DNA from: Solimonas sp. SE-A11
GTDB lineage: Bacteria; Pseudomonadota; Gammaproteobacteria; Nevskiales; Nevskiaceae
Assembly (NCBI RefSeq): GCF_030345715.1
Contig: NZ_JAUASX010000013.1
Location: 1-64,000, forward strand
Length of the DNA stretch: 64,000 bases
Reading direction: 5' to 3'
In this document: positions 45,051 through 56,601 of the stretch, in pieces
Numbering within the stretch: the stretch's first letter is position 1
Layout: every line of letters starts with the position of its first letter
Program-made: the position numbers and the translations under genes
The notes under the pieces: model-generated
Databases searched by the model: none
The model's input: only the letters and a program-made list of their open reading frames with translations
Told to the model about the DNA's origin: nothing

Positions 45051-47353
45051 AAATTCCCTTCCTGAATGAATCAGCCCGCCTGCGCCCGCTGCCGTTGCTC
45101 GGCGCAGCCCTTCTCGGCCTTACGGCCTGCGCCAGTGCGCCGAAGCAGGAGACGACGAAGTACGAGGTAAGCATCACGCGCACCCAGTTCGGCATTCCCC
45201 ACATCAAGGCTAACGACTTCCAGAGCCTGGGTTTCGGTGCGGCCTATACGCGCGCCCAGGACAATGTCTGCCTGCTGGCGGACACCTACATGAGTTTCGC
45301 CGGCGAGCGCTCGAAGTACTTCGGCGCCGACGGCGATGCCCTGATCGGCATCCGGCCGGCGAAGAACATCGACAACGACGTCTTCCAGCTGGCGGTGACC
45401 GACAAGGCTGCGCTGCGTGCGGCTTTCCAGAAGGCCTCGCCGGACTACCGGGCACTGGTGGATGGCTGGGTTGCGGGCTACAACCGCTATCTACGCGATC
45501 ATCGTGACAGCCTGCCGGCGGCCTGCGCCGGCAAGCCCTGGGTCCGCGAGATCACGCAGGACGACGTGCTGGTTTCCTTCAACACCTTCTCGATCCTGTC
45601 TTCTTCGGCCCTGTTCGCCAGGCAGATCGCGACCGCGGCGCCTCCGGGCGCGACGGCACGCCAGGACGCGGGTGCCGCGCTCGCCACGGCGGAAGCGTTC
45701 GACGGCATGCCGCTGGGCAGCAATGGCTGGGCCTTCGGCGGTGAAGCGACGGCCAACGGCAAGGGCCTGGTCCTGGCCAATCCGCACTTCCCCTGGATCG
45801 GCCCCGCGCGCTTCTACGAAGTGCACCTGACCATTCCCGGCAAGTTCGACGTGGCCGGCGCGGCGATCATGACCCTGCCTTTCGTGGGCATCGGCTTCAA
45901 CAAGGACGTCGCCTGGACCCATACGTCGGACATGGCGGCGCACATGACGCTGTTCCAGCTCACGCTGGATCCGCAGGATCCGACCGCCTACATCGTGGAC
46001 GGCAAGCGTGAGGCGATGAGCCGCCGCGACATCCAGGTGCAGGACAAGGATGGCCGGACCATCGCCCGGACGATCTACGCCAGCCGCCATGGCCTGCTGA
46101 TCTCGGTGCCGGGGACGGAGTTCGAATGGACGCGGCAGAAGGCTTACGCGGTGGTCGATGCCAACGCGAACAACCTGCGCAGCGGTGACACCTACCTGGA
46201 CATGGCCCGCGCCAGCAGCGTGCAGGATATTCGCCAGACGCTAGGTCGCACGCTGGGCGTGCCGGCCTTCAACACGCTGGCGGCGGATCGCAACGGTGAC
46301 GCGCTCTACGCCGACATCACCCCGGTGCCGAACGTGCCGGGGGATCTCTTCGCCAGCTGCGGCACTGTCCATGATCGCCTGCCGGGCCACCTGCAGGATA
46401 TCTATTTACTCGATGGCAGCCGGGCGGCCTGCGATTGGGCGGAGTCGCCTGGCAACGTGGAGCCCAACCTCCTGCCGGCCTCGCTGCAGGCCGCGCTGGT
46501 CCGCCGCGACTACGTGCAGAACAGCAACGACAGCTATCGCTACTCCAACCCGGCCGAGCCTTTGCAGCTGAGCCCCATCATGGGCCGCGAGCCCGGCCTG
46601 GGCCGCCTGCGTACGCGCTCCGGCGTCGAGGAGATCGGCCGCGTGCTGAAGGGCGGTCGCTTCGATATCGACCTGGCCGCCGAGACGATGCTCGGCAACA
46701 AATTCTTCGCGGCCGGGCTGGCGCTGCCGACGCTGCTGGACCTCTGCAAGCGCAAGAAGGCGCCCACCGAGGCTTGCGCGGCGCTGGCGAAGTGGGATGG
46801 CAAGGCCGAACTCGACAGCCGCGGTGCGATGCTGTTCTCGCTGTTCTGGCCCAAGGTCGAGAACCGCCCCGACGTCTGGAAGGTCGCCTACGACGCCAAC
46901 GACCCCCTCAACACCCCGAGAGGTTTTGCCGCGGCGGGCAAGGCTGCCGACGAGGTACTCGCCGAGTTGGCCGCTGCCGCGGAAAGCATGAAGAAGATGG
47001 GCTTCGCGCCGGACGCCAGGCTGGGAGACGTCCAGTTCGCCTTGCGTGGTGAGGAACGCATTCCTATCTCCGGCTCCTCGACCGGCGGTGTCCTCAACTA
47101 CGCCAAGGGCATGCCGACGCCCAAGGGCTACGTCCTGATGCACGGCGCCAGCTACATGCAGGCGGTGACCTTCGACGACCAGGGCCCGGTGGCCAAGGCC
47201 ATCCTCAGTTACTCGCAGTCCACCGATCCGGCGTCGCCTCACTACGCCGACCAGACGCGCGAATTCTCGAAGAAGAAGCTGCACCGCTACCCGTTCTCCG
47301 CCGAGGAGATCGCCGCGGACGCTATCGCCGAGCCGGTGACGCTGCGGCAGTAG
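45047..47353 (+). CDS. Penicillin-acylase-family (Ntn) lipoprotein
   Basis: This encodes 768 residues with lipobox LGLTAC (Cys28). The alpha/beta precursor is autoprocessed at Gly224-Ser225: FDGMPLGSNGWAFGG makes Ser225 the N-terminal nucleophile. FNTLAADRNGDALYADITP supplies the oxyanion region. The family includes AHL acylases PvdQ/QuiP, aculeacin and penicillin acylases, all removing acyl groups from amides. Being lipid-anchored and coupled to the TonB receptor, it could deacylate or open an N-capped peptide at the envelope. Quorum-signal degradation is an alternative, though the context does not favour it. Confidence 0.9.
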   Translation: MKIPFLNESARLRPLPLLGAALLGLTACASAPKQETTKYEVSITRTQFGIPHIKANDFQSLGFGAAYTRAQDNVCLLADTYMSFAGERSKYFGADGDALIGIRPAKNIDNDVFQLAVTDKAALRAAFQKASPDYRALVDGWVAGYNRYLRDHRDSLPAACAGKPWVREITQDDVLVSFNTFSILSSSALFARQIATAAPPGATARQDAGAALATAEAFDGMPLGSNGWAFGGEATANGKGLVLANPHFPWIGPARFYEVHLTIPGKFDVAGAAIMTLPFVGIGFNKDVAWTHTSDMAAHMTLFQLTLDPQDPTAYIVDGKREAMSRRDIQVQDKDGRTIARTIYASRHGLLISVPGTEFEWTRQKAYAVVDANANNLRSGDTYLDMARASSVQDIRQTLGRTLGVPAFNTLAADRNGDALYADITPVPNVPGDLFASCGTVHDRLPGHLQDIYLLDGSRAACDWAESPGNVEPNLLPASLQAALVRRDYVQNSNDSYRYSNPAEPLQLSPIMGREPGLGRLRTRSGVEEIGRVLKGGRFDIDLAAETMLGNKFFAAGLALPTLLDLCKRKKAPTEACAALAKWDGKAELDSRGAMLFSLFWPKVENRPDVWKVAYDANDPLNTPRGFAAAGKAADEVLAELAAAAESMKKMGFAPDARLGDVQFALRGEERIPISGSSTGGVLNYAKGMPTPKGYVLMHGASYMQAVTFDDQGPVAKAILSYSQSTDPASPHYADQTREFSKKKLHRYPFSAEEIAADAIAEPVTLRQ

Positions 47354-47427
47354 GCCGCGCAGGCTGCATCCCAGATAACCAATGAATTGCGGCGGGTGAC
47401 GCCGCTGTACTCGATACGAGGTCCGCT

Positions 47428-48306
47428 GTGCTCAAACTTCAGAACGTCTGCCACACCTATCCCAACGGCTTCCGCGCGCTGGATGGCGTCACGCTGGATA
47501 TCCCATTGGGCATGTTCGGCCTGTTGGGCCCCAATGGCGCCGGCAAGTCTTCCCTGATGCGCTCCATCGCCACGCTGCAGGTCCCGACCTCCGGCTCCAT
47601 CCAGTTCGGCGAGATCGACGTGCTGGCCGATCCCGAGGCGTTGCGCCGGACCCTTGGCTACCTGCCGCAGGACTTTGGCGTCTATCCGCGAGTGACGGCC
47701 TACGAACTGCTGAACCATATCGCGGTACTGAAAGGTTACGCCGCCCGCGGCGAGCGGCGCGACGTGGTGGAGGCGCTCCTGACCAAGGTGAACCTCTGGA
47801 ACTTCCGCGACAAGGCCGTGGCCGGCTTTTCCGGCGGCATGCGTCAGCGCTGGGGCATCGCCCAGGCGCTGATGGGAGACCCGCGCCTGGTGATCGTGGA
47901 CGAGCCGACGGCCGGCCTGGACCCCGAGGAGAGCAACCGCTTCCTGAACCTGCTGGCGGAGATCGCGGAGAACGTCGTCGTGATCCTCTCCACGCACATC
48001 GTCGAGGACATCTCCAAGCTCTGCCAGAACACCGCGATGCTGATGGGCGGCAAGATCGTCAAGCAGGGCACCCCGCAGGAGCTCGTGGAGCAGGTGCGCG
48101 GCCGTGTCTGGCGCAAGACCATCGGCAAGGACGAGCTCGAGGCGCACCGCGATGCCTATAACGTGATCGCGACCCGGTTGTACGGCGGCCGCACCTACAT
48201 CCACGTACTGGCGGACAGCAATCCGGGCGAGGGCTTCACTGCTGCGGAGGGCAGTCTCGAGGACGCCTACTTCTCGACCCTGATCAGCGGGCGCCGCGCC
48301 GCCTGA
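47428..48306 (+). CDS. ABC transporter ATP-binding protein
   Basis: This encodes 292 residues from GTG 47428 with GAGG seven bases upstream. Walker A is GLLGPNGAGKSS (Lys40), signature FSGGMRQR, Walker B LVIVDEPTAGLD and the switch histidine in STHIVED. It belongs to the ABC-2 exporter type. It lies nine bases before the permease-peptidase fusion gene, with which it forms one transporter. It follows the acylase by 74 bp, possibly in the same transcript. Confidence 0.92.
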   Translation: MLKLQNVCHTYPNGFRALDGVTLDIPLGMFGLLGPNGAGKSSLMRSIATLQVPTSGSIQFGEIDVLADPEALRRTLGYLPQDFGVYPRVTAYELLNHIAVLKGYAARGERRDVVEALLTKVNLWNFRDKAVAGFSGGMRQRWGIAQALMGDPRLVIVDEPTAGLDPEESNRFLNLLAEIAENVVVILSTHIVEDISKLCQNTAMLMGGKIVKQGTPQELVEQVRGRVWRKTIGKDELEAHRDAYNVIATRLYGGRTYIHVLADSNPGEGFTAAEGSLEDAYFSTLISGRRAA

Positions 48307-48315
48307 GATGCCGAC

Positions 48316-51300
48316 ATGCTAAGCCACGTTGCTCGATTCGAGCTGCGGTACCAAGCGACCTCGGCGATCTTCTGGATCACCAGTCTGATCTTCTTTGCGC
48401 TGACCTTCTGGTTCGTCGCCTCTGACAGCCTGCGAGTCGGCTGGGGCGGATATGTCTTCCGCAACTCGCCGTACACGATCGCCCTGAACAGCATGATCAT
48501 GGCGCTGTTCGGAATCTTCATCGTCACCTCGTTCGTCTCCAACGTGATCCTGCGCGATGACGAGACCCGCTTCGGCCAGATCATCCGGGTGACCGGCCTG
48601 ACGCCGTTCGATTACCTGTTCGGACGGTTCCTGGGCGCCTTTGGTGCCAGCGCACTGGTTTTCCTGAGCGTGCCCCTGGGCGCGATAGCCGCGTCGGCGC
48701 TACCGAGCCTCGATCCGGCGACGGTGGGGCCGTTCAATCTCGGTGCCTACGTGCACGCGTACTTCATGCTGTGCCTGCCCACCCTGTTCATCCTGGGAGC
48801 CTGCCTCTTTGCCGTAGCCACGACGACGCGTTCGATGCTGGCACCGTATGTCGCGGCGCTGGTGGCGGTCATGGCTTATCTGCTGTCTTCGCAATACATC
48901 AACCAGGCCGGGGTCAAGGAATGGGCCGCATTGTTCGATCCGTTCGGCCTTGCGGCCTTCAAGCTCGCCACCGAGTACTGGACACCTAGCGAGCGCAACT
49001 CCCAGCTCGCGCCGTTCTCGGGCTCGATGCTGGTGAACCGCGCGCTGTGGCTCTCCATCGCACTGGCGGCACTGGCCTGGACCTGGCGCAGCTTCCTGCG
49101 CGAGGCCAGCGGGCAGGGCAAGCCGGCGAAGGTCGCCGCGGAGCCGACGGCTCCGGAGGTCGCACGGGCCTCGCCGCCCTCGTTGCAGGGGCCGGCTTCG
49201 CGTTCGCTCGGCTGGTCGGCACTGGCAGCCCTGACCCGCTTCGACGTACTGAGCGTGGTGCGCAATCCATCCTTCGTGATCCTGCTCGCGATGGCGATCT
49301 CCAACTCCATCATCGGCCTGTGGTATGCCGGCGACAACTTCGGCATCAACACCCTGCCTGTGACGCGCATCATGATCAATGCGCTGATCGCAGAGTTTCC
49401 GATGATTGCTCTGATCATCGCCGCCTATTACGCCGGCGAACTGGTTTGGCGCGACCGCGAGCGCCGTATCGAGCAGATCATCGATGCAACGCCTGCTCCC
49501 GACTGGGTGTTTGTGCTGCCGAAGATCATCGCCATCGCGCTCGTGCTCGTCGCCATGGTCACGATCAGTGCGTTCACTGCGATCGCCGTCCAGCTGCTCA
49601 AGGGGCATTACCAGCTCGAGCTCTCCAAGTACCTGGTGTGGTACCTGCTGCCCTGGCTGATCACCATGGTGCAGTATGCGGTGCTGGTGGTGTTCATCCA
49701 GCTGCTGGTGCCGAACAAGTACGGCGGCCTGCTGGTCACGGTGCTGATCGTCGCCGCCCAGATCGCCTTCCCCAAGCTTGGCTGGGAAAATCACCTGTAC
49801 CAGTATGCCAGCACCTCGCCCGTGCCGCTCACCGATATGAACGGACAGGGTGAGTACGCAAAGTACGCGGCCTGGTTCCGCGCGTACTGGACGGCCGTGG
49901 CGCTGCTGTTAGTGGTGCTGTCCTACGCCTTGTGGCGGCGTGGCTCGTCCTCGCCCCTCAAGCAGCGGCTCAAGCGCCTGCCTTCGCAGTTGCGCGGAGC
50001 GCCTGGCTGGGTCCTGGCCGTCGCTGTGCTAGCCATGCTGGGCACCGGCGGGTTCGTGCACTACAACACGCATGTTCTTAACGCGTGGCGCACGGGTATC
50101 GACAGCTCCAACTGGTCGGCAGAGTTCGAGCGGCAACTCTTCAAGTACAAGGCCCTCACGCCTCCGCGCATCACGGATGTGAAGCTGGACATCGATCTGT
50201 TCACCGAGGTGCCCAGGGCGGTCATCCGCGGCAGCTATGTCGTGCAGAACAAGAGCGACAAGCCGATCAGCGACGTGCCGGTGTTCTGGGCTCGCCAGCT
50301 CGAGAAGGGGACCTGGCTGGGTACGGACGCCGTCGCCGACCTGAAGCTCAAGTCCTTCGAGCTGGAAGGTGCGCGCATGGTCAAGGAGATCCCGGACCTG
50401 CACTTCCGGATCTACCGCTTCGACATGCCGCTGCAGCCGGGACAGACGGCGATGGTGCGGTTCGAGGCGGTGCGTGAGCAGATCGGATTCCGTAACAACA
50501 ACAACGAGAACCGCATCGTCGAGAACGGCAGCTTCCTGAACAACTGGGAGATCACGCCGGTATTCGGCGTGCACAACATCTACGCGTTGCAGGACCGGAC
50601 CGACCGACGCAAGCATGGCCTGCCGGACGAACTGCGTCCGCCGAAGCTGGATGAGCATGGCGATCGTCGCAACAGCTACTTCCGGCCGGATAGCGACTGG
50701 GTCAACGCCGAGCTGACGATCTCCGCTCCCAAGGACCAGACCGTGGTGGCCCCTGGCTCCCGAGTGGACTCGCGGGTCGAGGGAGAGCGGCGCATCACGC
50801 GCTTCAAGACCACGAGCCCGATCCATCATTTTTTCACCGTCCTTTCGGCCCGCTACGAGCTACGCCAGGAGCAGTGGAACGACGTGTCCCTGGAGGTGTA
50901 CTACCACCCGCCGCATGCCTACAACGTCGAGAAGATGCTGACGGTGATGAGGGAGTCGCTCGACTACTACACCAAGCACTTCAGCCCGTATCAGTTCGGC
51001 GAGCTCCGCATCGTGGAGTTCCCGGCCTACCGCAACTTCGCCCAGGCCTACCCGGGAACCGTGGCCTACTCGGAGGCTGCCGGCTTCCTGCTGGCCCCCC
51101 CGCGCCCGGACCGGCATGACGGCCTGACCTACGTGACCGCCCACGAGATCGGACACCAGTGGTGGGCGCACCAGGTGATCGGTGCGGACATGCAGGGCCA
51201 GACAGTGTTGACGGAAACACTGGCCCAATACTCGGCGCTCATGGTGATGGAGCGCATGTACGGCAAGAACGAGATCCGCCGCTTCCTCAAGTACTCGCTC

Positions 51301-51930
51301 GACGCCTACCTGCGTGCGCGCGGCACCGACACGATCGGGGAGGTACCGCTGCGGGAGGTCGAGGAGCAGGCACACATCCGCTACCTCAAGGGCGGAATGG
51401 TCATGTACCTGCTCAAGGACCGGATGGGCGAGGACGCGGTCAATCGCGCGCTGCGCTCGATGGTCCACGACTATGCGTACAAGACGCCTTATCCGACCTC
51501 GCTTGACCTGATCAAGCGGCTCCGCGCAGAGGCTGGCCCCGAGCACCAGCAGCTGATCACCGACCTGTTCGAGAAGATCACGATGTACGACGTCCGCGTC
51601 GTCGAGGCTCGCAGTAGCCGCCTGACCGATGGTCGCTGGAGCGTGGATCTCGTCCTGGACGCCAGCAAGCGCTATGCCGATGAGAAGGGCAACGAGCATG
51701 AGGCCCCGCTAGATGAGGTGTTCGACATCGGCGTGTTCACGGCCGAGCCCGGAAAGCACGACTTCACCACCGACAGCGTGCTGAGCATGCGGCCGGAACG
51801 TCTGCGCAGCGGCCGCCAGACGGTCACCGTGGTCGTCGACAAGGAGCCCAAGTACGTCGGCGTGGATCCCTACAACAAGTACGTCGACGGCAACTCGGAC
51901 GACAACGTCCTGGCCCTGACTGCCCGCTAA
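48316..51930 (+). CDS. ABC-2 permease fused to an M1-type aminopeptidase
   Basis: This 1204-residue protein has an N-terminal half (about 1-590) with twelve or more hydrophobic helices of an ABC-2 permease in two blocks. The C-terminal half (about 600-1204) is a gluzincin peptidase. HEIGHQWW is at 943-950 and the third zinc ligand is in TVLTETLAQ about 20 residues on. The substrate loop AYPGTVAYSE replaces the classical GxMEN. Such fusions are known in Sphingomonadales and Xanthomonadales but their function is not established. The peptidase domain most likely faces the periplasm. In this locus it could trim peptides during transport (inference). Confidence 0.92.
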   Translation: MLSHVARFELRYQATSAIFWITSLIFFALTFWFVASDSLRVGWGGYVFRNSPYTIALNSMIMALFGIFIVTSFVSNVILRDDETRFGQIIRVTGLTPFDYLFGRFLGAFGASALVFLSVPLGAIAASALPSLDPATVGPFNLGAYVHAYFMLCLPTLFILGACLFAVATTTRSMLAPYVAALVAVMAYLLSSQYINQAGVKEWAALFDPFGLAAFKLATEYWTPSERNSQLAPFSGSMLVNRALWLSIALAALAWTWRSFLREASGQGKPAKVAAEPTAPEVARASPPSLQGPASRSLGWSALAALTRFDVLSVVRNPSFVILLAMAISNSIIGLWYAGDNFGINTLPVTRIMINALIAEFPMIALIIAAYYAGELVWRDRERRIEQIIDATPAPDWVFVLPKIIAIALVLVAMVTISAFTAIAVQLLKGHYQLELSKYLVWYLLPWLITMVQYAVLVVFIQLLVPNKYGGLLVTVLIVAAQIAFPKLGWENHLYQYASTSPVPLTDMNGQGEYAKYAAWFRAYWTAVALLLVVLSYALWRRGSSSPLKQRLKRLPSQLRGAPGWVLAVAVLAMLGTGGFVHYNTHVLNAWRTGIDSSNWSAEFERQLFKYKALTPPRITDVKLDIDLFTEVPRAVIRGSYVVQNKSDKPISDVPVFWARQLEKGTWLGTDAVADLKLKSFELEGARMVKEIPDLHFRIYRFDMPLQPGQTAMVRFEAVREQIGFRNNNNENRIVENGSFLNNWEITPVFGVHNIYALQDRTDRRKHGLPDELRPPKLDEHGDRRNSYFRPDSDWVNAELTISAPKDQTVVAPGSRVDSRVEGERRITRFKTTSPIHHFFTVLSARYELRQEQWNDVSLEVYYHPPHAYNVEKMLTVMRESLDYYTKHFSPYQFGELRIVEFPAYRNFAQAYPGTVAYSEAAGFLLAPPRPDRHDGLTYVTAHEIGHQWWAHQVIGADMQGQTVLTETLAQYSALMVMERMYGKNEIRRFLKYSLDAYLRARGTDTIGEVPLREVEEQAHIRYLKGGMVMYLLKDRMGEDAVNRALRSMVHDYAYKTPYPTSLDLIKRLRAEAGPEHQQLITDLFEKITMYDVRVVEARSSRLTDGRWSVDLVLDASKRYADEKGNEHEAPLDEVFDIGVFTAEPGKHDFTTDSVLSMRPERLRSGRQTVTVVVDKEPKYVGVDPYNKYVDGNSDDNVLALTAR

Positions 51931-51954
51931 CCGCCGTCCGCATCAACAGACAAC

Positions 51955-53331
<1,377 letters not shown>

Positions 53332-53334
53332 ACC

Positions 53335-54480
53335 ATGCTCATCGGCACGCCCAAGGAAATCAAGAATCACGAGTACCGCGTGGGCCTGACGCCCGCCGGC
53401 GTGCGCGAGCTCACCAGCCGCGGCCACCAGGTGATGATCGAGGCGGGGGCGGGCCTGGGCATCGGCATCCCCGACGAGGCCTACCGCAACGCGGGCGCCG
53501 AGCTGGTGGCCACCGCCGGCGAGGTATTCCGCCGCGCCGAGATGATCGTGAAGGTCAAGGAACCGCAGCCGGGCGAGTGCGCCATGCTGCGCGAGGGCCA
53601 GGTGCTGTTCACCTACCTGCACCTGGCGCCGGATCCGGCGCAGACGCGGGCGTTGGTGGATTCCGGCTGCATCGCGATCGCCTACGAGACGGTGACCGAT
53701 GGCCGCGGCGGCCTGCCGCTGCTGGCGCCCATGAGCGAAGTGGCGGGGCGCATGTCGATCCAGGCCGGCGCGCATGCCATCGAGAAGGCGCAGGGCGGCA
53801 ACGGCGTGCTGCTGGGCGGCGTGCCCGGCGTGGCGCCGGCCGACGTGCTGATCATCGGTGGCGGCGTGGTGGGCTACAACGCCGCGCGCATCGCCGTGGG
53901 CATGGGCGCCGACGTGACCATCCTGGACCGCTCCATCGCCCGACTGAACTGGCTGGACAGCAGCTTCGACGGACGCCTGAAGACGCTGTACTCCACCGCC
54001 GACGCGCTGGAAGCCTGCGTGACCAAGGCCGACCTGGTGATCGGCGCCGTGCTGGTGCCGGGCGCCACCGCGCCCAAGCTGGTGACGCGCAAGATGCTCA
54101 AGACCATGAAGCCGGGCGCGGTGATCGTGGACGTGGCCATCGACCAGGGCGGCTGTTTCGAGACCTCCAAGCCGACCACGCACCAGCAGCCGACCTACAC
54201 CGTGGACGGCATCGTGCATTACTGCGTGGCGAACATGCCGGGCGGTGTGGCGCGGACCTCCACCTTCGCGCTGACCAACGCCACCCTGCCCTATGTCATT
54301 GCCCTGGCCGACAAGGGCTACCGGGCAGCGGCGCTGGCCGACAGCAACCTGCGCGAAGGCCTCAACATCCATCTCGGCAAGGTCACCTACAAGGCCGTGG
54401 CGGATGCGCTCGCCTACGACTACTGCCCGGTGAACGACGTGCTCGGTGCGGTGCCGGCGACGCGGCTCGGCACGCACTGA
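53335..54480 (+). CDS. ald: Alanine dehydrogenase
   Basis: This 381-residue enzyme catalyses NAD-dependent L-alanine to pyruvate and ammonia. Arg15 and Lys75 (VKVKEPQ) and His96 (TYLHLAPD) occupy the known catalytic positions, and [22 protein letters not shown] is the Rossmann motif. [16 protein letters not shown] is the family signature. It begins three bases after dgdA, so the two are strongly cotranslated. It returns the alanine made by DgdA to pyruvate, the co-substrate of DgdA, closing a cycle. Confidence 0.96.
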   Translation: MLIGTPKEIKNHEYRVGLTPAGVRELTSRGHQVMIEAGAGLGIGIPDEAYRNAGAELVATAGEVFRRAEMIVKVKEPQPGECAMLREGQVLFTYLHLAPDPAQTRALVDSGCIAIAYETVTDGRGGLPLLAPMSEVAGRMSIQAGAHAIEKAQGGNGVLLGGVPGVAPADVLIIGGGVVGYNAARIAVGMGADVTILDRSIARLNWLDSSFDGRLKTLYSTADALEACVTKADLVIGAVLVPGATAPKLVTRKMLKTMKPGAVIVDVAIDQGGCFETSKPTTHQQPTYTVDGIVHYCVANMPGGVARTSTFALTNATLPYVIALADKGYRAAALADSNLREGLNIHLGKVTYKAVADALAYDYCPVNDVLGAVPATRLGTH

Positions 54481-54517
54481 ATCCGGCGACGGCCCTAGGG
54501 ACCCAAGGACATCCACG

Positions 54518-56593
54518 ATGAACATGATTTTCCTGGGGGCTGTCTGCCTCGGCCTGCTCGCCGGCTGCGCTGGCACCGGATCGCAGCCGGCGGGCCCGGC
54601 CGGATCGCTCTCGAAACCGCTATCGGGTATCGACATGGCGGCCATCGATGACCAGGTGCGCCCGCAGGACGATCTCTACCGCTACACCAACGGCCGCTGG
54701 CTGGCGACCACGGACATTCCGGCGGATCGCTCCAACTATGCCAAGTACCTGCGCCAGGTCGACATCGTGGAAGGCCAACTGCGCGCCATCATCGAGGAGA
54801 CGGCAGCCAAGGCCGGCAAGGCGCCCGGATCGGATGAGCAGAAGCTGGGCGACCTGTATGCCAGCTACATGGACGAGGCCCGGATCGAGGCGCTGGGCCT
54901 GAAGCCGCTGCAGGCGGAGTTCGCGGCGGTGGATGCCATCGCCCACAAGCGCGAACTGGCCCGTGTGTTCGCCCGCTTCGCGCGGATCGGCGTGCCCTCG
55001 CCGGTGTTCTACGCCATCGGCCAGGACCCCAAGCAGGCGACGCAGTACATCGCCTCCATCGGCCAGGCGGCGCCGTACTTCGGCACGCCCTCCGGCCTGG
55101 GCATGCCGGACCGCGACTACTACCTGTCGGACGATCCCAAGTTCAAGGACCTGCGGGCCCAGTACCTCGCGCACGTCGAGAAGATGCTACGCCTGGCGCA
55201 GATGCCCGACGCCGCGCAGGCGGCGCGCAACATCCTGGCGCTGGAGACCCGCATCGCGCGGATCCAGTGGACGCGCGTGGAAGACCGCGATGACGAGAAG
55301 ACCTACAACAATTACGCATTCAAGGCACTCAGAGGCATCACGGCGGACTTCGACTGGCAGGCCTACCTCGACGAGGTGGGCGCCGGGAAGTCGCCGGGCC
55401 TGATCGTGCGCCAGCCCAGCTACTTCAGGGAGCTGGCGCGGCTGATGCAGCGAGAAAAGCTGGCGACCTGGCGCCAGTACCTGAAATTCCGCTTGCTGGG
55501 CAACGCGGCGCCGCTGCTGGGCAAGGCCTTCGTCGACGAGAGTTTCGCCTTCTACGGCCAGACGCTGGCCGGCACGCAGGAGAACCGCCCGCGCTGGAAG
55601 CGAGCCGTGCAGGCCAGTGAGCAGGCGCTGGGCGAGGTGCTGGGCCAGAGGTACGTGGAGCGGCACTTCCCGCCCGAAGCCAAGCAGCGGCTGACGGTCA
55701 TGGTCGGCCATCTCACCCGGGCCTACGAGCAGAGCATCAAGGACCTGGACTGGATGAGTGCCGAGACCAAGGAGAAAGCGCTGGCCAAGCTGTCGCGCTT
55801 CACGCTGAAGATCGGTTACCCCAACCGCTGGAAGGACTACTCGGCGCTGTCGATCGCGCCGGACGATCTCTACGGCAACCTGGTGCGTTCCACCGAAGTG
55901 GAGTTCGAGCGCGAGCGCGCCAAGCTGGGCGCGCCGATCGACCGGGACGAGTGGCTGCTGACGCCGCAAACCTACAACGCCTACTACAACGCCAGCCTCA
56001 ACGAGATCGTGTTCCCCGCGGCCTTCCTGCAGCCGCCGTTCTTCGACATGGCGGCCGACGATGCCCTGAACTACGGCGGCATCGGCGCGGTGATCGGCCA
56101 TGAGATCGGCCATGGCTTCGACGACCAGGGCTCCAAGTACGACGGCGACGGCAACCTCAAGTCCTGGTGGACGGAGAAGGATCGCCGGGCCTTCGACGCA
56201 CGCGCCAAGGCTCTGATCGCACAGTACGACGGCTATTGCCCGCTGGAAGGCCACTGCGTGAGCGGCGCGCTGACGGTCGGTGAGAACATCGGCGACCTCG
56301 GCGGCTTGTCGATCGCCTACCAGGCCTACCGACTCTCGTTGAAGGGCAAGGAGCCGGCGACGATCGACGGCTTCACCGGCGACCAGCGCTTCTTCTTGGG
56401 CTGGGCGCAGGCCTGGGCCCGCAAGTACCGCGAGCAGGAACTATTGAAGCGCCTGAAGACCGACGCGCACTCGCCGTCTGAGTACCGCGTCAACGGCACC
56501 GTGGTCAACGTGCCGGAGTTCTACCCGGCCTTCGGCGTGACGGCGCAGGACAAGATGTACCTGGCGCCTGATAAGCGCGTGAAGATCTGGTGA
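54518..56593 (+). CDS. M13-family (neprilysin-like) metallopeptidase lipoprotein
   Basis: This encodes 691 residues. ATG 54518 follows AAGGAC. Lipobox LLAGC indicates envelope anchoring. The N-terminal M13 domain starts IDDQVRPQDDLYRYTNGRW. The active site VIGHEIGHGFDDQGSKYD has His528, Glu529 and His532, and GENIGDLGGLSIAY supplies the third ligand Glu. M13 enzymes cut oligopeptides up to about 40 residues on the amino side of hydrophobic residues, well suited to short hydrophobic peptides. It lies 38 bp after ald and directly upstream of two peptide transporters. Confidence 0.94.
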   Translation: MNMIFLGAVCLGLLAGCAGTGSQPAGPAGSLSKPLSGIDMAAIDDQVRPQDDLYRYTNGRWLATTDIPADRSNYAKYLRQVDIVEGQLRAIIEETAAKAGKAPGSDEQKLGDLYASYMDEARIEALGLKPLQAEFAAVDAIAHKRELARVFARFARIGVPSPVFYAIGQDPKQATQYIASIGQAAPYFGTPSGLGMPDRDYYLSDDPKFKDLRAQYLAHVEKMLRLAQMPDAAQAARNILALETRIARIQWTRVEDRDDEKTYNNYAFKALRGITADFDWQAYLDEVGAGKSPGLIVRQPSYFRELARLMQREKLATWRQYLKFRLLGNAAPLLGKAFVDESFAFYGQTLAGTQENRPRWKRAVQASEQALGEVLGQRYVERHFPPEAKQRLTVMVGHLTRAYEQSIKDLDWMSAETKEKALAKLSRFTLKIGYPNRWKDYSALSIAPDDLYGNLVRSTEVEFERERAKLGAPIDRDEWLLTPQTYNAYYNASLNEIVFPAAFLQPPFFDMAADDALNYGGIGAVIGHEIGHGFDDQGSKYDGDGNLKSWWTEKDRRAFDARAKALIAQYDGYCPLEGHCVSGALTVGENIGDLGGLSIAYQAYRLSLKGKEPATIDGFTGDQRFFLGWAQAWARKYREQELLKRLKTDAHSPSEYRVNGTVVNVPEFYPAFGVTAQDKMYLAPDKRVKIW

Positions 56594-56601
56594 GGAATGA
56601 C

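Noticed and set aside
45047-47353. Quorum-quenching acylase as primary role
   Set aside because: No LuxI-type synthase is in the window, and the coupling to a TonB receptor and peptide genes favours peptide processing; it is kept as an alternative only.
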